From Polysphondylium violaceum (taxonomy: Eukaryota > Evosea > Eumycetozoa > Dictyosteliales > Dictyosteliaceae), in the NCBI GenBank assembly GCA_000277445.1, contig AJWJ01000013.1:1-64000 (forward strand): 64,000 nt of DNA. Reading direction: 5' to 3'. Below are positions 20,208 through 31,668 of this stretch, in pieces; positions within the stretch are counted from its first letter, which is position 1; every line of letters begins with the position of its first letter. The position numbers were made by a program, and so were the translations under genes. The notes under the pieces were generated by a model. It had not been told where the DNA came from. It was given only the letters and a program-made list of their open reading frames with translations, and did not search any database.

Positions 20208-22847
20208 ATGTTTCCTCAATCTAAACAAAAACAGAGACAGATTAGGAAAAAGACAGCATCGGCAGAGGAAGATCAATACACAGCAACAGCCACAGCGTCA
20301 GTAGATAATACAAATACAGATACAAATACAAATACAGGGACAAATACAGATACTAGCACAAATATAACAGTACAAGAGAATAAAAATATAGTAGATCAGG
20401 GCAATAGTAATGAAGATGATCAAGTTTACATAAAACCAATCATTCAGAGAAAGCAGGCGTCGTCGGCTAAAAAGGGAGCAAATGTGTTTTCTTCGAAAAA
20501 GGCAACATTGGGCGGTGCCAAATCCTCGATATCTACACCACCTAGTTTACTCAGTTTTGGAGAGGATGAGGGTGATGGTGCAGGAGGCGGTGCCGTTGAT
20601 CCCTTTAGTAGTATTAAGCATAATCCTTTGTCGACAAATGACAGTCGATCAACTACAACGACTGCCACTGCAAAATCATTGCAAAATGAGTCAATGACCA
20701 GTTATAGTGCAGAGGCACTCGAGGAACTAAAGAAATCTACGAGATCCAAGCCTCAGTCACAGAGATCTATTGTTTCTCCTGCTGGTGATAAAATGGATAT
20801 TGATTATCAACAATACAAAGACGACGACGATGAGAATGGTGACACTGCTGAAAATAATGTATCATCAGTTTATGTACCTTCCAATGAACAGATAAAGAAT
20901 GCAAAAGAAAAGAGACAGAGAGTAAGAGATGGTAAATGGCAAAAAGAAGACAATGTATCGAGAAATGACAACTTTATCTCTTTAACCAGCACTGATAAAG
21001 ATGAACAAGAACAAGAGAATAGTAGATTGGTCAGAGAAGAAGACGACGATGAAGAGGATCATATGATCACTGGTGATGACAGTAAACCGAGCAACACCAT
21101 TAAATTCGGAGGTAGTGATAATAGAAAGTACATCACTCCACAGAAACCTGTTTCCCACATAGATACAGATGACGACGAAGAGGAGGATGAAGAAACAATG
21201 AGATGGAGATTAGAGCAAATCAAAAAAGGAGGAGGTATGAAGGATAGCAGCACCTCTTCAATAGAGTTTCAAAAGAAAAAGTATCAACAATCACTCCTTA
21301 TTGAAGCACCCAAACCATTTTATAAATCATCGACTGCTCTCGTGACACCCTCGTCTCAAGACCACGACATTGTCCATCACAGTCAACCATCATTTATCGA
21401 TTCGCTCATCAAGGACCTCAACGGTATATTGGTGTCACTCTCAGAGGTAGAGTTTAATCACAAAGCAGAGTATGAAAAGGTGGAAGAGGCGTTAAAGGAC
21501 TCTAAAGAATTTATTGCCACCATGGAGGTCAGCCAACAACTCAATCAAGATCAATACGTAGACTATGATGAACTCAACACCTATGCAAGCAACATGGTCG
21601 ACTGCTTGGGTGAAAAGGTACCGATCCTCGAACAGCTTCAAGAGCGCTACCTTGATTTGGAAAAAGACATGGCACACGATCTAAGAAAACAAACACTCGA
21701 TGAAATCAATGACGAAATTAATGATATTGATAAACAAAAGCAGCAGTCGTCTGCAGCACCAACAGAGGTGGATGAATTTGGTAGAGATAGAGGACACTAC
21801 AACAATGCCTCTCGAAATAAGAGACTAGAGATATCGAGAAGAAAAAGACAAGAAAAGAGAGCAAACAACAGCGGCACTAGAAACTACAACACTGACCCCG
21901 AAGGAATGTCGTCAGACGAAGAGACACTCTACGATACAGAGGAACAAGAATACATTCTTGATCAACAACAAAAGGTCCTCGAGTCTGCCAGAGCTCTGCT
22001 ACTCGATGTCGATCCAAATTACTCTGAAATATCAAATATCAAAGAAAAGTTTGAACACTGGAAGAGCAAAGATTACAAATCATACACTCAAACCCAAATG
22101 GCATATATTATGCCATCCATCTTTGCCCCATTTATCCGTTTGGAAATGATTGACTGGAATCCATTATCGGGCACAAACTTTGACTCTATGAAATGGTATT
22201 TGGAACTCTCAAACTATGGTATCAACAGCTCGGTCACCCTCGATGAGAACGACCCAGACCCCAACCTCATACCCAAGTTGGTGGAAAAGATTGTGATTCC
22301 AAGAATTGAAACCTATGTCACCTTTATTTGGAATCCTTTATCTAGAAAACAAAGTAACCATTTATTCTCGATCATTCAAGAGGTGATTATCTACTTAGAC
22401 ATTGGTGACTCGTCCATAAAGTATCTGTTGTCCCAAGTGCTATACTCTCTCCAACACTCTCAATCAAATCTAATTGTTCCATTATTCCTCAACACGGAAA
22501 ACAACAATGATCAAGAAATGTTCTCTATCCGAATGCTCTGTAGATGTATTAAAGCACTGAGACTATCGGCGTTATGGGCAGGTTTGGTGCCCAGTCAGGC
22601 GTTGTTGGATCTCTGTTTTAAAGATATCATCAACAACAAAATCTTGCCATTCCTCAGTATAAAAGCCACATCAAACGCCAATCAGGCATTGTTTTATACA
22701 ACCATGATGTGTGACGCAATCAAGAATCTCTATCAACTGAAACCATCGGATAAACATAAAGAGACACTTTCCTTTTATCTCACCCAACTCAGTAAAAGTG
22801 TTGGTCCATCATTTCCAAGAGATTCTTTTAAACATTTTTTTATTTAA
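20208..22847 (+). CDS. PAXBP1/GCFC-family spliceosome-associated protein
   Basis: This uninterrupted 879-residue frame is close in size to animal PAXBP1 (about 900). The first 300 residues are low-complexity, with Thr/Asn runs, acidic stretches and the family-typical basic R-E-K-R-Q-R-V-R-D-G-K-W type helix. Segments R-W-R-L-E-Q-I-K-K-G and a coiled coil near residues 400-500 follow. The C-terminal GCFC domain starts near residue 620, with K-E-K-F-E-H-W-K and S-I-F-A-P-F-I-R-L-E-M-I-D-W-N-P-L. Relatives include human GCFC2 and plant ILP1. They interact with the intron-lariat splicing machinery; PAXBP1 also bridges Pax factors to histone methylation in vertebrates. The core splicing role is the likelier one here. 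Confidence 0.88.
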   Translation: MFPQSKQKQRQIRKKTASAEEDQYTATATASVDNTNTDTNTNTGTNTDTSTNITVQENKNIVDQGNSNEDDQVYIKPIIQRKQASSAKKGANVFSSKKATLGGAKSSISTPPSLLSFGEDEGDGAGGGAVDPFSSIKHNPLSTNDSRSTTTTATAKSLQNESMTSYSAEALEELKKSTRSKPQSQRSIVSPAGDKMDIDYQQYKDDDDENGDTAENNVSSVYVPSNEQIKNAKEKRQRVRDGKWQKEDNVSRNDNFISLTSTDKDEQEQENSRLVREEDDDEEDHMITGDDSKPSNTIKFGGSDNRKYITPQKPVSHIDTDDDEEEDEETMRWRLEQIKKGGGMKDSSTSSIEFQKKKYQQSLLIEAPKPFYKSSTALVTPSSQDHDIVHHSQPSFIDSLIKDLNGILVSLSEVEFNHKAEYEKVEEALKDSKEFIATMEVSQQLNQDQYVDYDELNTYASNMVDCLGEKVPILEQLQERYLDLEKDMAHDLRKQTLDEINDEINDIDKQKQQSSAAPTEVDEFGRDRGHYNNASRNKRLEISRRKRQEKRANNSGTRNYNTDPEGMSSDEETLYDTEEQEYILDQQQKVLESARALLLDVDPNYSEISNIKEKFEHWKSKDYKSYTQTQMAYIMPSIFAPFIRLEMIDWNPLSGTNFDSMKWYLELSNYGINSSVTLDENDPDPNLIPKLVEKIVIPRIETYVTFIWNPLSRKQSNHLFSIIQEVIIYLDIGDSSIKYLLSQVLYSLQHSQSNLIVPLFLNTENNNDQEMFSIRMLCRCIKALRLSALWAGLVPSQALLDLCFKDIINNKILPFLSIKATSNANQALFYTTMMCDAIKNLYQLKPSDKHKETLSFYLTQLSKSVGPSFPRDSFKHFFI

Positions 22848-23202
22848 ATAAATTTGATAAAGAAACTTAACGACCTATATCTTTGAGCCTTGCTATCTCT
22901 ATTAGCCAAACATTTTTATTCAAATCCCTTTTTGGAGTAAAATATTAGAGCTATTCAATTGTGCCCAATTAATTATTTCTAGGCCTCAAGTTTTGGATCG
23001 AAATTTTATTACATTAACAATTAATTCGAAAAGAATTACTCAAACCCCAATGATCAGAAATATGCCAATGATTGAATAAATATCTTTTATAAACAAAGTT
23101 ACAATTTATTTCATAGTTTTTCATATACACATAAGGAGTTAAATATGTTATTTTAAATAGTCAATTTTGACCTTTTATATATGTTTAGGTCAAATTATTT
23201 AT
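22848..23202. other. Convergent intergenic spacer
   Basis: About 350 nt between two convergent stop codons. It is A/T-rich and no feature was recognised. Confidence 0.6.
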
Positions 23203-24177
23203 TTATAATAATTTTTCAAAGTCATAATAAGCCATATCTGATAAATTGCAGATACTTCTGAATGAGACAATAAGATTGCCTTGTTCAAACTTCATTTGCC
23301 AGTAGCTGCTTTGTTTGGAGTCGTGTTTAAAGATGATCTTACCATTTTGGGTGGCTTCAGTGAAAGCTTCTAAAGTAAGTTCGTCTAAAATATTTATACA
23401 TTAAAATTAATAATTTGATCAATAAGGAGATGAAAAAAAAAATAAAATATAAATACGCACCTTTGCATCTCTTTTCAACATTTGAGGCAAGATAAGCAAG
23501 GACTTCTTGGAAAATATCACCAACACCGTCTTGTTGACCTTTGTCTAAAGATGGGTAGACAGTTTCCAAAGAAGCTTCATCATAACTCCAATCGATTTTA
23601 GTAACTTCCTTGAGCTAAATTGATTAAACATTATTATTAATATATAGGTGTATGGTATTAATTAATAAATTATACAAACTTTTTCAAAAGATTCATTGAA
23701 TTTTTCTTCATTGGCTTTAAGATTCATACGAGCTGGGAGTGAGTAAACACCTGGGGTTTGAATGATGTTTTCGAGTTTGAAATAGCAAATATCAGAGGTG
23801 TTGCAGATAGATTTGAATAATAATTCAAGAGTACCATTGTTGAATTTGTAGGTCCAGTAAGTGGAGTTTTTCTTATCTTCGTTTAAGGCAATAACGATTT
23901 TGCTATTGGTGTTGGCTTCAACTAAAGCTTCCTTGACCATATCGTTTTTGGCGGCTCTTTCGATACATTGGGCAACATAGCCAGCAACTTCTTTGTAAAA
24001 ACATTCACCTGGTGAGTTTTTAACGTAATCAGAGTCGGTGACTTTGGCCATGATGGTTTCGAAATCGATTTCGAAAGTCCATTCAACACCAAGAACAGAT
24101 TTGATTTTTTCAACAGCAGCATCAAGATGTTCTTGATTGTCTCTGAGGGATTTTCTGGCAACTAAAGATAAAGGCAT
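23203..24177 (-). CDS. Two-repeat protein of unknown family, intron-containing paralog
   Basis: Exons 24177-23680, 23614-23461 and 23384-23203 give 277 residues, exactly the length of the intronless paralog at 25605-26438. The introns are 65 and 76 nt. The protein consists of two related repeats of about 125 residues. Each ends in a W-x-Y/M-x-F segment, then S-I-C-N-x-S-D and a Tyr-Phe-rich strand. There is no signal peptide or membrane helix, so it is probably cytosolic. I do not recognise the family. The first repeat is almost identical to the paralog at both protein and nucleotide level, while the second is clearly diverged. Gene identity as a real pair is certain; function is unknown. Confidence 0.88.
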
Positions 24178-25604
24178 TGTGTGTATGTTTTAAAAATTAC
24201 TATTACAAAAAAAAAAAAGGAAGAGTTGTGGTCGAATGTTGAAAAAAGAGATTTTTTTGAAATAAAAAAAAGAGCCACTCACTCTTAAATACTTGATTGG
24301 GCTCAGATATGTTTTCAAATCAAAAAAATTAGAAAAAAAACAATATTTTTTTCAAAAACAAATCAGATCGGTGAATACTTGCACAAAAAAAAATAATATT
24401 GCAGGGGTTTCATTATTTTTTAGCAGAATAGATTTTTTTGAAATCAAGGGTCCACTGCCTTTTGTGCAATCGATTTTTTTTTCAAAATTTTTACATTTTG
24501 GTTGTCATCTTATTAACGGATTGAAAGAAACGTTTTACTATTTATATAAAGTAATCAAACAGTTGTTGATTGACGTTATCATATAGAGGTGATAGGGGTT
24601 TTGTTTTGTTTTATAAAACAAAAAACTAGATAGTAGTACATTATATGACGCTGGATAGCCCCACCGGTATCGATAAGTATTATAAAATCCTAAATCTAGA
24701 ATGCTTTATGATAATTATCTACCCAGTAAAATGTAATCACAAGTGTATATGAGATTACCCGTCTTTAATGAGCGACTACAAGATTGATTGATGATAATGT
24801 ATTTGCATTTATTTATAATCTAATAAATGCAAACTCAAACCGAAATCTTACATTGTCAATGGTTTGCAAATGGGACCAATATGAGAGGGGGTGGAGATAA
24901 AAATTGTTGGTAGTTGTAAAATTGAGTTCCCTTTATTATTTGTTAAAACAAATAAAAAGAAACCTTATATTTAAACCAAAAGAAGTATTTATTTTTAACG
25001 ATTTGATTTAATTTCTCATCAACAATAATTTAATATTAAATAAACAAAAAATAACTAATAATTTTGGTGCAGGCCTCTTTTTGATATTTTTGGAAGATAC
25101 TTTTAAAAAAAAAAATAGATAATGGGGAGTCGATTGAGAGGTTTTTTTTAAAAAAAAGCCCTCTTTGATCACAAACGCCATACGAAAAAAAAAAAAAAAA
25201 AACTAAAAATAAATGAAATTTTACCAATTTGGTCGTGGCGTTGTGAGTATTTTCTATTTTCTTTCTCGTGAGGGGTAATATTTTACACTTTGTGATATGT
25301 GAATTGATCAGACCTATCACCAAGGCTTGGCATGATGATTAAAGATGTCGATTTTTTTTGTTCACAGAAAATATTTTATTGAATATCTTTAAATCCCCAT
25401 CTAAACTGACAAATTGGGACTAGATTCCTGATTATTTTCAATATTCATAGTCAATCATATTTATTTGCAGAAGACAGTAAAGATATTTATTAAATTTCAA
25501 TTTAATATTAATTTACTCTTAAGATTTGGAAAAATATAAATTTGGTGCAGAAAAAAAATATTAATCATTCAATTCAATACATTTAAACAAATAACCTATA
25601 CACA
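24178..25604. promoter_or_regulatory. Shared upstream region of the divergent paralog pair
   Basis: The 1.43-kb spacer between the two start codons is A/T-rich with several poly-A and poly-T tracts. An imperfect inverted repeat centred near 24613 (GTTTTGTTTTA and its complement) is present. Small open frames here (24293-24586, 25036-25323) are Phe/Lys-rich by composition. The two proximal promoters do not look alike. Confidence 0.5.
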
Positions 25605-26438
25605 ATGCCTTTACCATTAGTTGCCAGAAAATCCCTTAGAGACAATCAAGAACATCTTGATGCTGCTGTTGAAAAAATCAAAGCTGCTCTTGGTGTTGAA
25701 TGGACTTTCGAAATCGATTTCGAAACCATCATGGCCAAAGTCACCGACTCTGATTACGTTAAAAACTCACCAGGTGAATGTTTTTACAAAGAAGTTGCTG
25801 GTTATGTTGCTGAATGTATCGATAGAGCCGCCAAAAACGAAATGGTCAAGGAAGCTTTAATTGAAGCCAACACCAATAGCAAAATCATTGTTGCCTTAAA
25901 CGAAGATAAGAAAAACTCCTCATACTGGACCTACAAATTCAACAATGGTACTCTTGAATTATTATTCAAATCTATTTGCAACACCTCTGATATTTGCTAT
26001 TTCAAACTCGAAAACATCATCCCAACCCCAGGTGTTTACTCACTCCCAGCTCGTATGAATCTCAAAGCTGCCGAAGAAAAATTCAATGAAGCCTTTGAAA
26101 AGATTAAAGTTGCCACTGGTGCTGATTGGTCTTTAGATGAAGCCAGTTTGGAAGCCCTCTATCCATCCATCGATAAATCATACCAAGAATCCATTGGTGA
26201 TATCTTTTCCGAAATTGTTGAATATGCTGCTCAAAACATTACCAAAAGACTCGGTGATGAAATGGTCAAAGAAGCTTTCCTTGAATTAACTCCAAATAGT
26301 AAATTAGTTTTCAAATGCAATCCAAAATTGGGCTCATACTGGGAATACGCCTTCCAAGATGGTAATTTAGTCATTTCCTTCCGTAGCATTTGCAATACCT
26401 CTGATGTTGCTTACTATGACTTTGAAAAATTATTATAA
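25605..26438 (+). CDS. Two-repeat protein of unknown family, intronless paralog
   Basis: This single exon encodes 277 residues. Two repeats are visible: residues about 18-140 and 155-277. Shared marks are the E-K-I-K helix start, N-E-M-V-K-E-A-L versus D-E-M-V-K-E-A-F, S-S-Y-W-T-Y versus G-S-Y-W-E-Y, and S-I-C-N-T-S-D in both. Codon choice favours ACC, ATC, GCC and AAC, typical of highly expressed genes. No targeting sequence is visible. It is head-to-head with its intron-containing paralog and converges on a SWEET transporter gene. I cannot assign a function; a small-molecule or lipid-binding duplicated fold is one possibility without direct support. Confidence 0.9.
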   Translation: MPLPLVARKSLRDNQEHLDAAVEKIKAALGVEWTFEIDFETIMAKVTDSDYVKNSPGECFYKEVAGYVAECIDRAAKNEMVKEALIEANTNSKIIVALNEDKKNSSYWTYKFNNGTLELLFKSICNTSDICYFKLENIIPTPGVYSLPARMNLKAAEEKFNEAFEKIKVATGADWSLDEASLEALYPSIDKSYQESIGDIFSEIVEYAAQNITKRLGDEMVKEAFLELTPNSKLVFKCNPKLGSYWEYAFQDGNLVISFRSICNTSDVAYYDFEKLL

Positions 26439-26500
26439 ATTAATAAAATCATTAATTTTAATGTTGTAACAACAATTTTATAAATATAAATATAAACCCC

Positions 26501-27377
26501 TTAGATTTTATTTTCTTCATCTTTGACATGAAAAGTATCTGCTCCTTCAATTATAATTTTTAAATTATTCCCATCTTCTTCTTCTTCTTTTACTTCTTCA
26601 TCCAATTTTTCATATTGTTTAAATACTTTGCAAATTAGGAAATAGAATCCAATGTAAATCAAAGATATAACAGTTTTGGCAAGTCCAAAATACAAAAAAC
26701 TATACCATTTAGGGATGAACAATACCCCTATAGGGAAACATCCAATAGGTAGTAAGATCCATAACTCGTCTAGATTCTTGTTTAACACGACTCTGACACA
26801 ACAAATAATCATAGAAACCGTGAAAATGAAATCGAAAATAAAGCAGTAGACAAGATAAAAATAAAGTCTCTCATCTTTTTTAGGATATACTAAAAGGATT
26901 AATATGATAAAAATAACTATTACATATGATATCACCAAAAAGGATATAATCTTTTTTTTCTATTTTATATTATTAGTTTATTGAAACACAAATATTTTTA
27001 TAATAAATACTTACACCTCCAACTTTTTTCACAAGACAAAAGATTATAAAACCAGTAATAACAACCATACCAACTCCATACCCAAAACCCAACAGGATTT
27101 TAGATGCTGTTTTTTGATTAGATTGAATAGTATAATTAAACCATGAAATAAAAGAACAACTTAACAACATATAAGAATATATATTAAATCCTGTAGTTAC
27201 ATCTTTATTTTTTGAGATTTTAAAAATCTTGGGTCTTATATTTAATTATTATTAGCTTTTTCGTTTATTGATTTAAATTATCATTTTCAAAACTTACATT
27301 AATGTAGCAACTAAAAGGAGAGTAAATAACATTTCAAAAGCATTTTCTATAACAGGAGTAGTGTCATATTCACTCAT
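26501..27377 (-). CDS. SWEET-type (MtN3/saliva) sugar transporter A
   Basis: Exons 27377-27298, 27234-27015 and 26959-26501 give 252 residues, the usual SWEET size. Seven membrane helices can be counted. The P-K-I-F-K-I-S-K-N-K-D-V-T-T-G-F-N-I-Y segment after helix 1 matches the position of the SWEET loop before helix 2, and the second bundle has I-P-I-G-C-F-P-I-G-V. SWEETs are bidirectional sugar uniporters built from two three-helix repeats. The C-terminal tail is Glu-rich and cytosolic. The sequence is quite divergent from plant and animal members, so the substrate is open. It is the first of three same-strand family members here. Confidence 0.72.
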
Positions 27378-27601
27378 TCTCTGAGATTTGTACTATAAAA
27401 TAGTTTTTATATAATTTTAATAGAGAAATAGTTTTTGTGTGATAGGATCCCTCTCATTATATCAAAAATACATGATAAAGATTTATTCACCACTCCCTCC
27501 TCAATGAGAAACACATTCTATTTTTAGAAATTTTTTTATTTTCAATTTTGAATTATGGGTGATTGGTGGGTAGTTTGTTGATTTATCTGATATCTGATAA
27601 G

Positions 27602-28541
27602 TTATGATTGAGAATGACCAATACCAATTTCAACATCGACATATTGCTTTTTTTCTTTTTTAGATTCATTTTGTTGTTGCTCTTGTTGTTGTTTTTCTTT
27701 TTCCTTTTCCTTTGATTCTTTATCATGTTGAATCTCTTTTTCATCTTTGAGTGGGAAACGTGGAATAAAAACATATTTGAGTAAGAAATAAAAAGCGATT
27801 TGGAATACAGGGTAAAAGAGTGATAATACACCTCCCATGAAATAATACATATCGTCATTAAAGTTTCCGTAAACAGTCAAATAAAGACAAACAAATAGGT
27901 TTCCAAAACTATGGTAGATATCTAAACGCTCCAAAGATCTTTCTTTGACAATTAAAATAAAAGTTAGACAACCACACATAGAATAAATGATTTGAACTGA
28001 TAAGGCCATAACACCGATGGAATCATTATCAAAATCAATTGCAAATACAAGAATTGCTGCAATTGAGTAGATAATAGTCAAATAAATGCTTGCAAAAAGT
28101 GTAACAATTTTTCTCTATATAAAATTAATAGTTAATTAATAAATAATGACAATTAATTGTTTGATATAAAAATATTTACTTGTCTTGCATCTCTACAATG
28201 GCATGTAAAGATTGATGTGGCAAGAATGGGGGCTAGACTACCAAAAGCAAAAATTGGAATATTAAATATTATTTCTCTGTTTTCGTCTAGTTCAAAAAGA
28301 GAGTATACAGTCCATAAAAATGATGCACCAATCATAATCACTATTGGGAATATATTGTAATTGCCAACATCTTTTTTTTTGATCAAAAATTTAAGAGAAT
28401 TAAAACTAAATAGGAAAATAGATAAATAAGAATATGTTTAAATCAAACTACTTTTTTGAAAACAACTTACAAAGGGACCAAAAACCCCAAGATAAAAAGA
28501 GCATAAAAAATATTTTGAACTACCAATTCACAATTTTCCAT
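27602..28541 (-). CDS. SWEET-type (MtN3/saliva) sugar transporter B
   Basis: Exons 28541-28471, 28405-28180 and 28114-27602 give 269 residues. Intron positions and phases (after about 24 codons in phase 2, then phase 0) match transporter A, showing common descent. The first bundle includes K-K-K-D-V-G-N-Y-N-I-F-P and W-T-V-Y-S-L-F-E. The second has K-E-R-S-L-E-R-L-D and C-L-Y-L-T-V-Y-G in the usual third-repeat positions. The tail after the last helix is a Lys/Glu/Gln-rich stretch of about 45 residues. It lies 224 nt upstream of transporter A on the same strand. Confidence 0.75.
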
Positions 28542-29650
28542 TTTCTATTATTATTTGTAAATAGTTTTATTTTTATATAAATTTTCCAAAACTTGATCAA
28601 TATATAATGATAAAAACAAATTTTAATTCGTATATTGAATATATACTCTATATTGATATTTATAAATTAATTTAAATGCATATATATATTTATACAAACA
28701 AATGGGGGTGGTGGTATTTGTAAAATAAAAAACCACATTCTAAATATATATGTTTTTCCCACACATATCAATAGAGATATGTATAATTTATTTAACCCCT
28801 CAATCACCACACGATAAACCTTCCCAAATAGTGATGAAGATCAAATACTCAAGATACCAAAACTGTGTTTGAGGATGAGGATATATAATATCCTAGTGTG
28901 TATTTTGATGTTTAAATTTAGTTTATTGCTTTCTCTTTTATCGCAAACATATTAGTTTACAAAATCCTTTATATCTAATGAAAGGGATAGGTCTTTCAAA
29001 TACCATTTACATCTAAGTTTATTTTAGTTTATTAATTTATCTAAAAGAGTGATGTATCAATTTTACTCTATTTTCAATTTCATAAACTATAATAATATCC
29101 CCATCAGATCCTTTGTTTTATGTTTTTTAAAGACAAATAATAAAAAATGTACTTATACCACTAAATTTAAGTCATCCGATTAAATTGTAAAATGAGTATT
29201 GAACCAAATTGAATTGCAATATTAAGAATATATTTTATATTTTTTTGATTACCTAAAGGGATGGAGTTAACTCAATTTAATTAATTGCTACAAAAGGCAA
29301 AAAAAATTTGTAAATGGAAAAAAAAAATTCTAATTTATTTTTAAAACCAACTTCACTCAATTGATGAAAACAGGTTATGTGTGGGGCTAACAATTGATTA
29401 TTTATTTTATGCACCCCTCTATTGCATCTCTTAGTTTTTTCAACATAATCGTATATTCACTGACAAATGAAATTAAATCATATCATTACATTTAAAATCA
29501 AATTATGGGATGGGCTAAAGAGATAGTATTATTGTATACAATACAATGTATAAATTGCTATTTCTTGGAAGAAAATGGATGGAAGTGTTTTTTTAAAAAT
29601 TTTAATTTTTTTCATTCACCCAATCAATAACACCAAAAAGGGTTAATATT
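28542..29650. other. Intergenic region, no gene seen
   Basis: About 1.1 kb of A/T-rich DNA between transporter B and the damaged F-box-like gene. No reading frame with coding character or RNA gene was recognised. Confidence 0.55.
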
Positions 29651-30564
29651 GTGATTGTAACAACTATAATTCAAAATTTGCCCCAGGATATCTATAGTTT
29701 ATTATTGGTATGTAAACAATGGAACAGGTTACTAAAGAATGATGGTTTGTGGAAAAATTTAACTTTAAGCCTTCATCCCTCTTTATTGCTTTTACCCTCT
29801 ACCTATGATCTTTCAATTCATCATGGTAAATTTCCAATGAGCTTTGTTTTGGTAAAAATGATTATGTCCAATTATCGGTCCCTGCTATACAAATATCAAC
29901 TCCATGGAAACATCTATTTCAACAGCTATACATTAAAGATAACCTCATCGAAACCTATAGAAAAGAGATGAACAAAATAACAAGTGGACCAAATCAATAT
30001 GACAAAATGAAGGCTTATTTTGAAAAATGTAGAATGTTGAATGCTTATCAATCATTGAAAAGAAATGAATACGTAGAGAAATTTAAAGAGAGAAGTCCTT
30101 ACCTCACAATGATATTAGATTCTGTTTTATACAAACGTTTACACAGTTCAATTAAACATTCATATGATGGTAAATTTGAAGGTATGGGTAGAACTGATAC
30201 TATTTTACTTGAAGGAATATTGTTTGATGTTAATGGGAATCCAATAGATTTTAATTTCAGAATGAGAACCATAATCTATGGTGGTCATTCAGATGGTTAC
30301 TCTATAAAAGTATACTTTATACTTGGAAAAACTAAATATGCACCCTCAGATACAAAGTACAATGAAGATAAAGATGTAGAATTCGATGCATTTATTCAAT
30401 CTTGTCAAAAAGAACTGTGTTGTGGTGATACAAGTAAATTACAATTCTATGAAGTCTTTTTATTGTTATCAGCAATTTTCCCTTACAAATGCCTCAATAA
30501 TGAAGCTGAAAGTGGGCCTTTTGTTACAATTACTGATGAAAACCATATTAATAATACAAAATAA
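29651..30564 (+). pseudogene. F-box-like gene, apparently damaged
   Basis: The first open frame (to about 29970) contains an F-box core: I-I-Q-N-L-P-Q-D-I-Y-S-L-L-L-V-C-K-Q-W-N, then G-L-W-K-N-L. It has no ATG in frame upstream of the F-box. A second frame carries T-P-W-K-H-L-F-Q-Q-L-Y-I-K-D-N-L just upstream of the ATG at 29968 and runs on to 30564 with about 200 codons. The two frames overlap from about 29835 to 29970, and no convincing intron joins them. A frameshift plus loss of the start is the simplest reading, although a sequencing error or unusual intron is possible. The downstream part has no recognised domain. Confidence 0.55.
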
Positions 30565-30765
30565 ATTGCTTATCTCATTTTATTTATCGATAATTTGGAC
30601 GATATGAAAGATAGTTGGAATTTTTAGATTCTGTTTTTACATTTTTGGATACCCTAGTCTGCCTCGCCTCTAACCCAGTCCAAATCATTGATTGGGTTTT
30701 CAAACTCTAATTTTATTTAAATATAATAATTAAATTATATTTTATTTTTTCATTAATTAAATTAA

Positions 30766-31668
30766 TTAAGCGCTAGATATTCCTTCTATTTCTGTTGAAT
30801 CAGGTTTTGTTGTTTGATCGGTTTTTGTTGAATATGGTATATAAATATATTTCATTATAACAAAAAAAATGATTTGAATAATACTGAAAATTACACCAAT
30901 AACATTAGGAACCATTACAAAGTAATCTTTAATCAATAGTCCATAGATTGAATAGGTTGTACCTGAACAAAGACATATGGCACTCATGGTGACACTGAGT
31001 GATTCTACACTTTTTTCCTTTATCATATAGTAAAAGAAAAATATTGGTGAAAAGATAAAGATACTAGTGAGAATAGAACAAAACCATCCTAGTATTTGTG
31101 AAATATAGTGGGGTGTTACCAACCAATATAAAATTAAAATAAACGAAACCATAAATGATATATATAGAAAAAATGATAGTGTAACTTTTCTATTCTATAT
31201 TATTTTAATAACATTATTAATAATTAATTGATAAATAGCAATAAAAATTCAATTTACCTTTAGTTTATCTTGGCTTGCACTTAAAAATATAGAAATATAG
31301 AGTAAATTAAACAACATTGCTAAACAATTTACTGGTACAACGCCAACAACCTATGAATGAATTTGTTAGTTTTCTGTCATAAATTCTTTTTTTTTTTACA
31401 ATATTCACATTACATAAAGACCCATATGCGACCCAGGACATAGAGGATCCACAAAAGACGACAAAAGGATATATATTTAACTTTCCTACATTTTGAGTCT
31501 TTTCTATCCTCCAAAAAGTTGGACTTTTATATTAATTATTTAATTATTAGTATGATTTATCTATATTTTTTATTTACAAACAAAGTATTACATTGCACTT
31601 AGTACTATTAAAGATACAAATATGTTCCCCAAAACTTGAGTGACTATAATCCAAACTTCTTTATTCAT
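30766..31668 (-). CDS. SWEET-type (MtN3/saliva) sugar transporter C
   Basis: Exons 31668-31592, 31523-31409, 31350-31258 and 31194-30766 give 237 residues. This copy shows the family best: after G-W-F-C-S-I-L-T come K-E-K-S-V-E-S-L-S-V-T-M-S, then S-I-Y-G-L-L-I-K-D-Y-F-V-M-V-P-N-V-I-G-V. These are the SWEET second-bundle signatures with the conserved Pro-Asn. The intron after exon 2 splits what is one exon in copies A and B; its donor is GTGAAT. It is separated from copies A and B by the damaged F-box-like gene. Sugar transport is known for the family; the substrate here is not known. Confidence 0.85.

Noticed and set aside
24293-25323. Phe/Lys-rich frames between the divergent paralogs
   Set aside because: Low-complexity A/T sequence without start context or domain.
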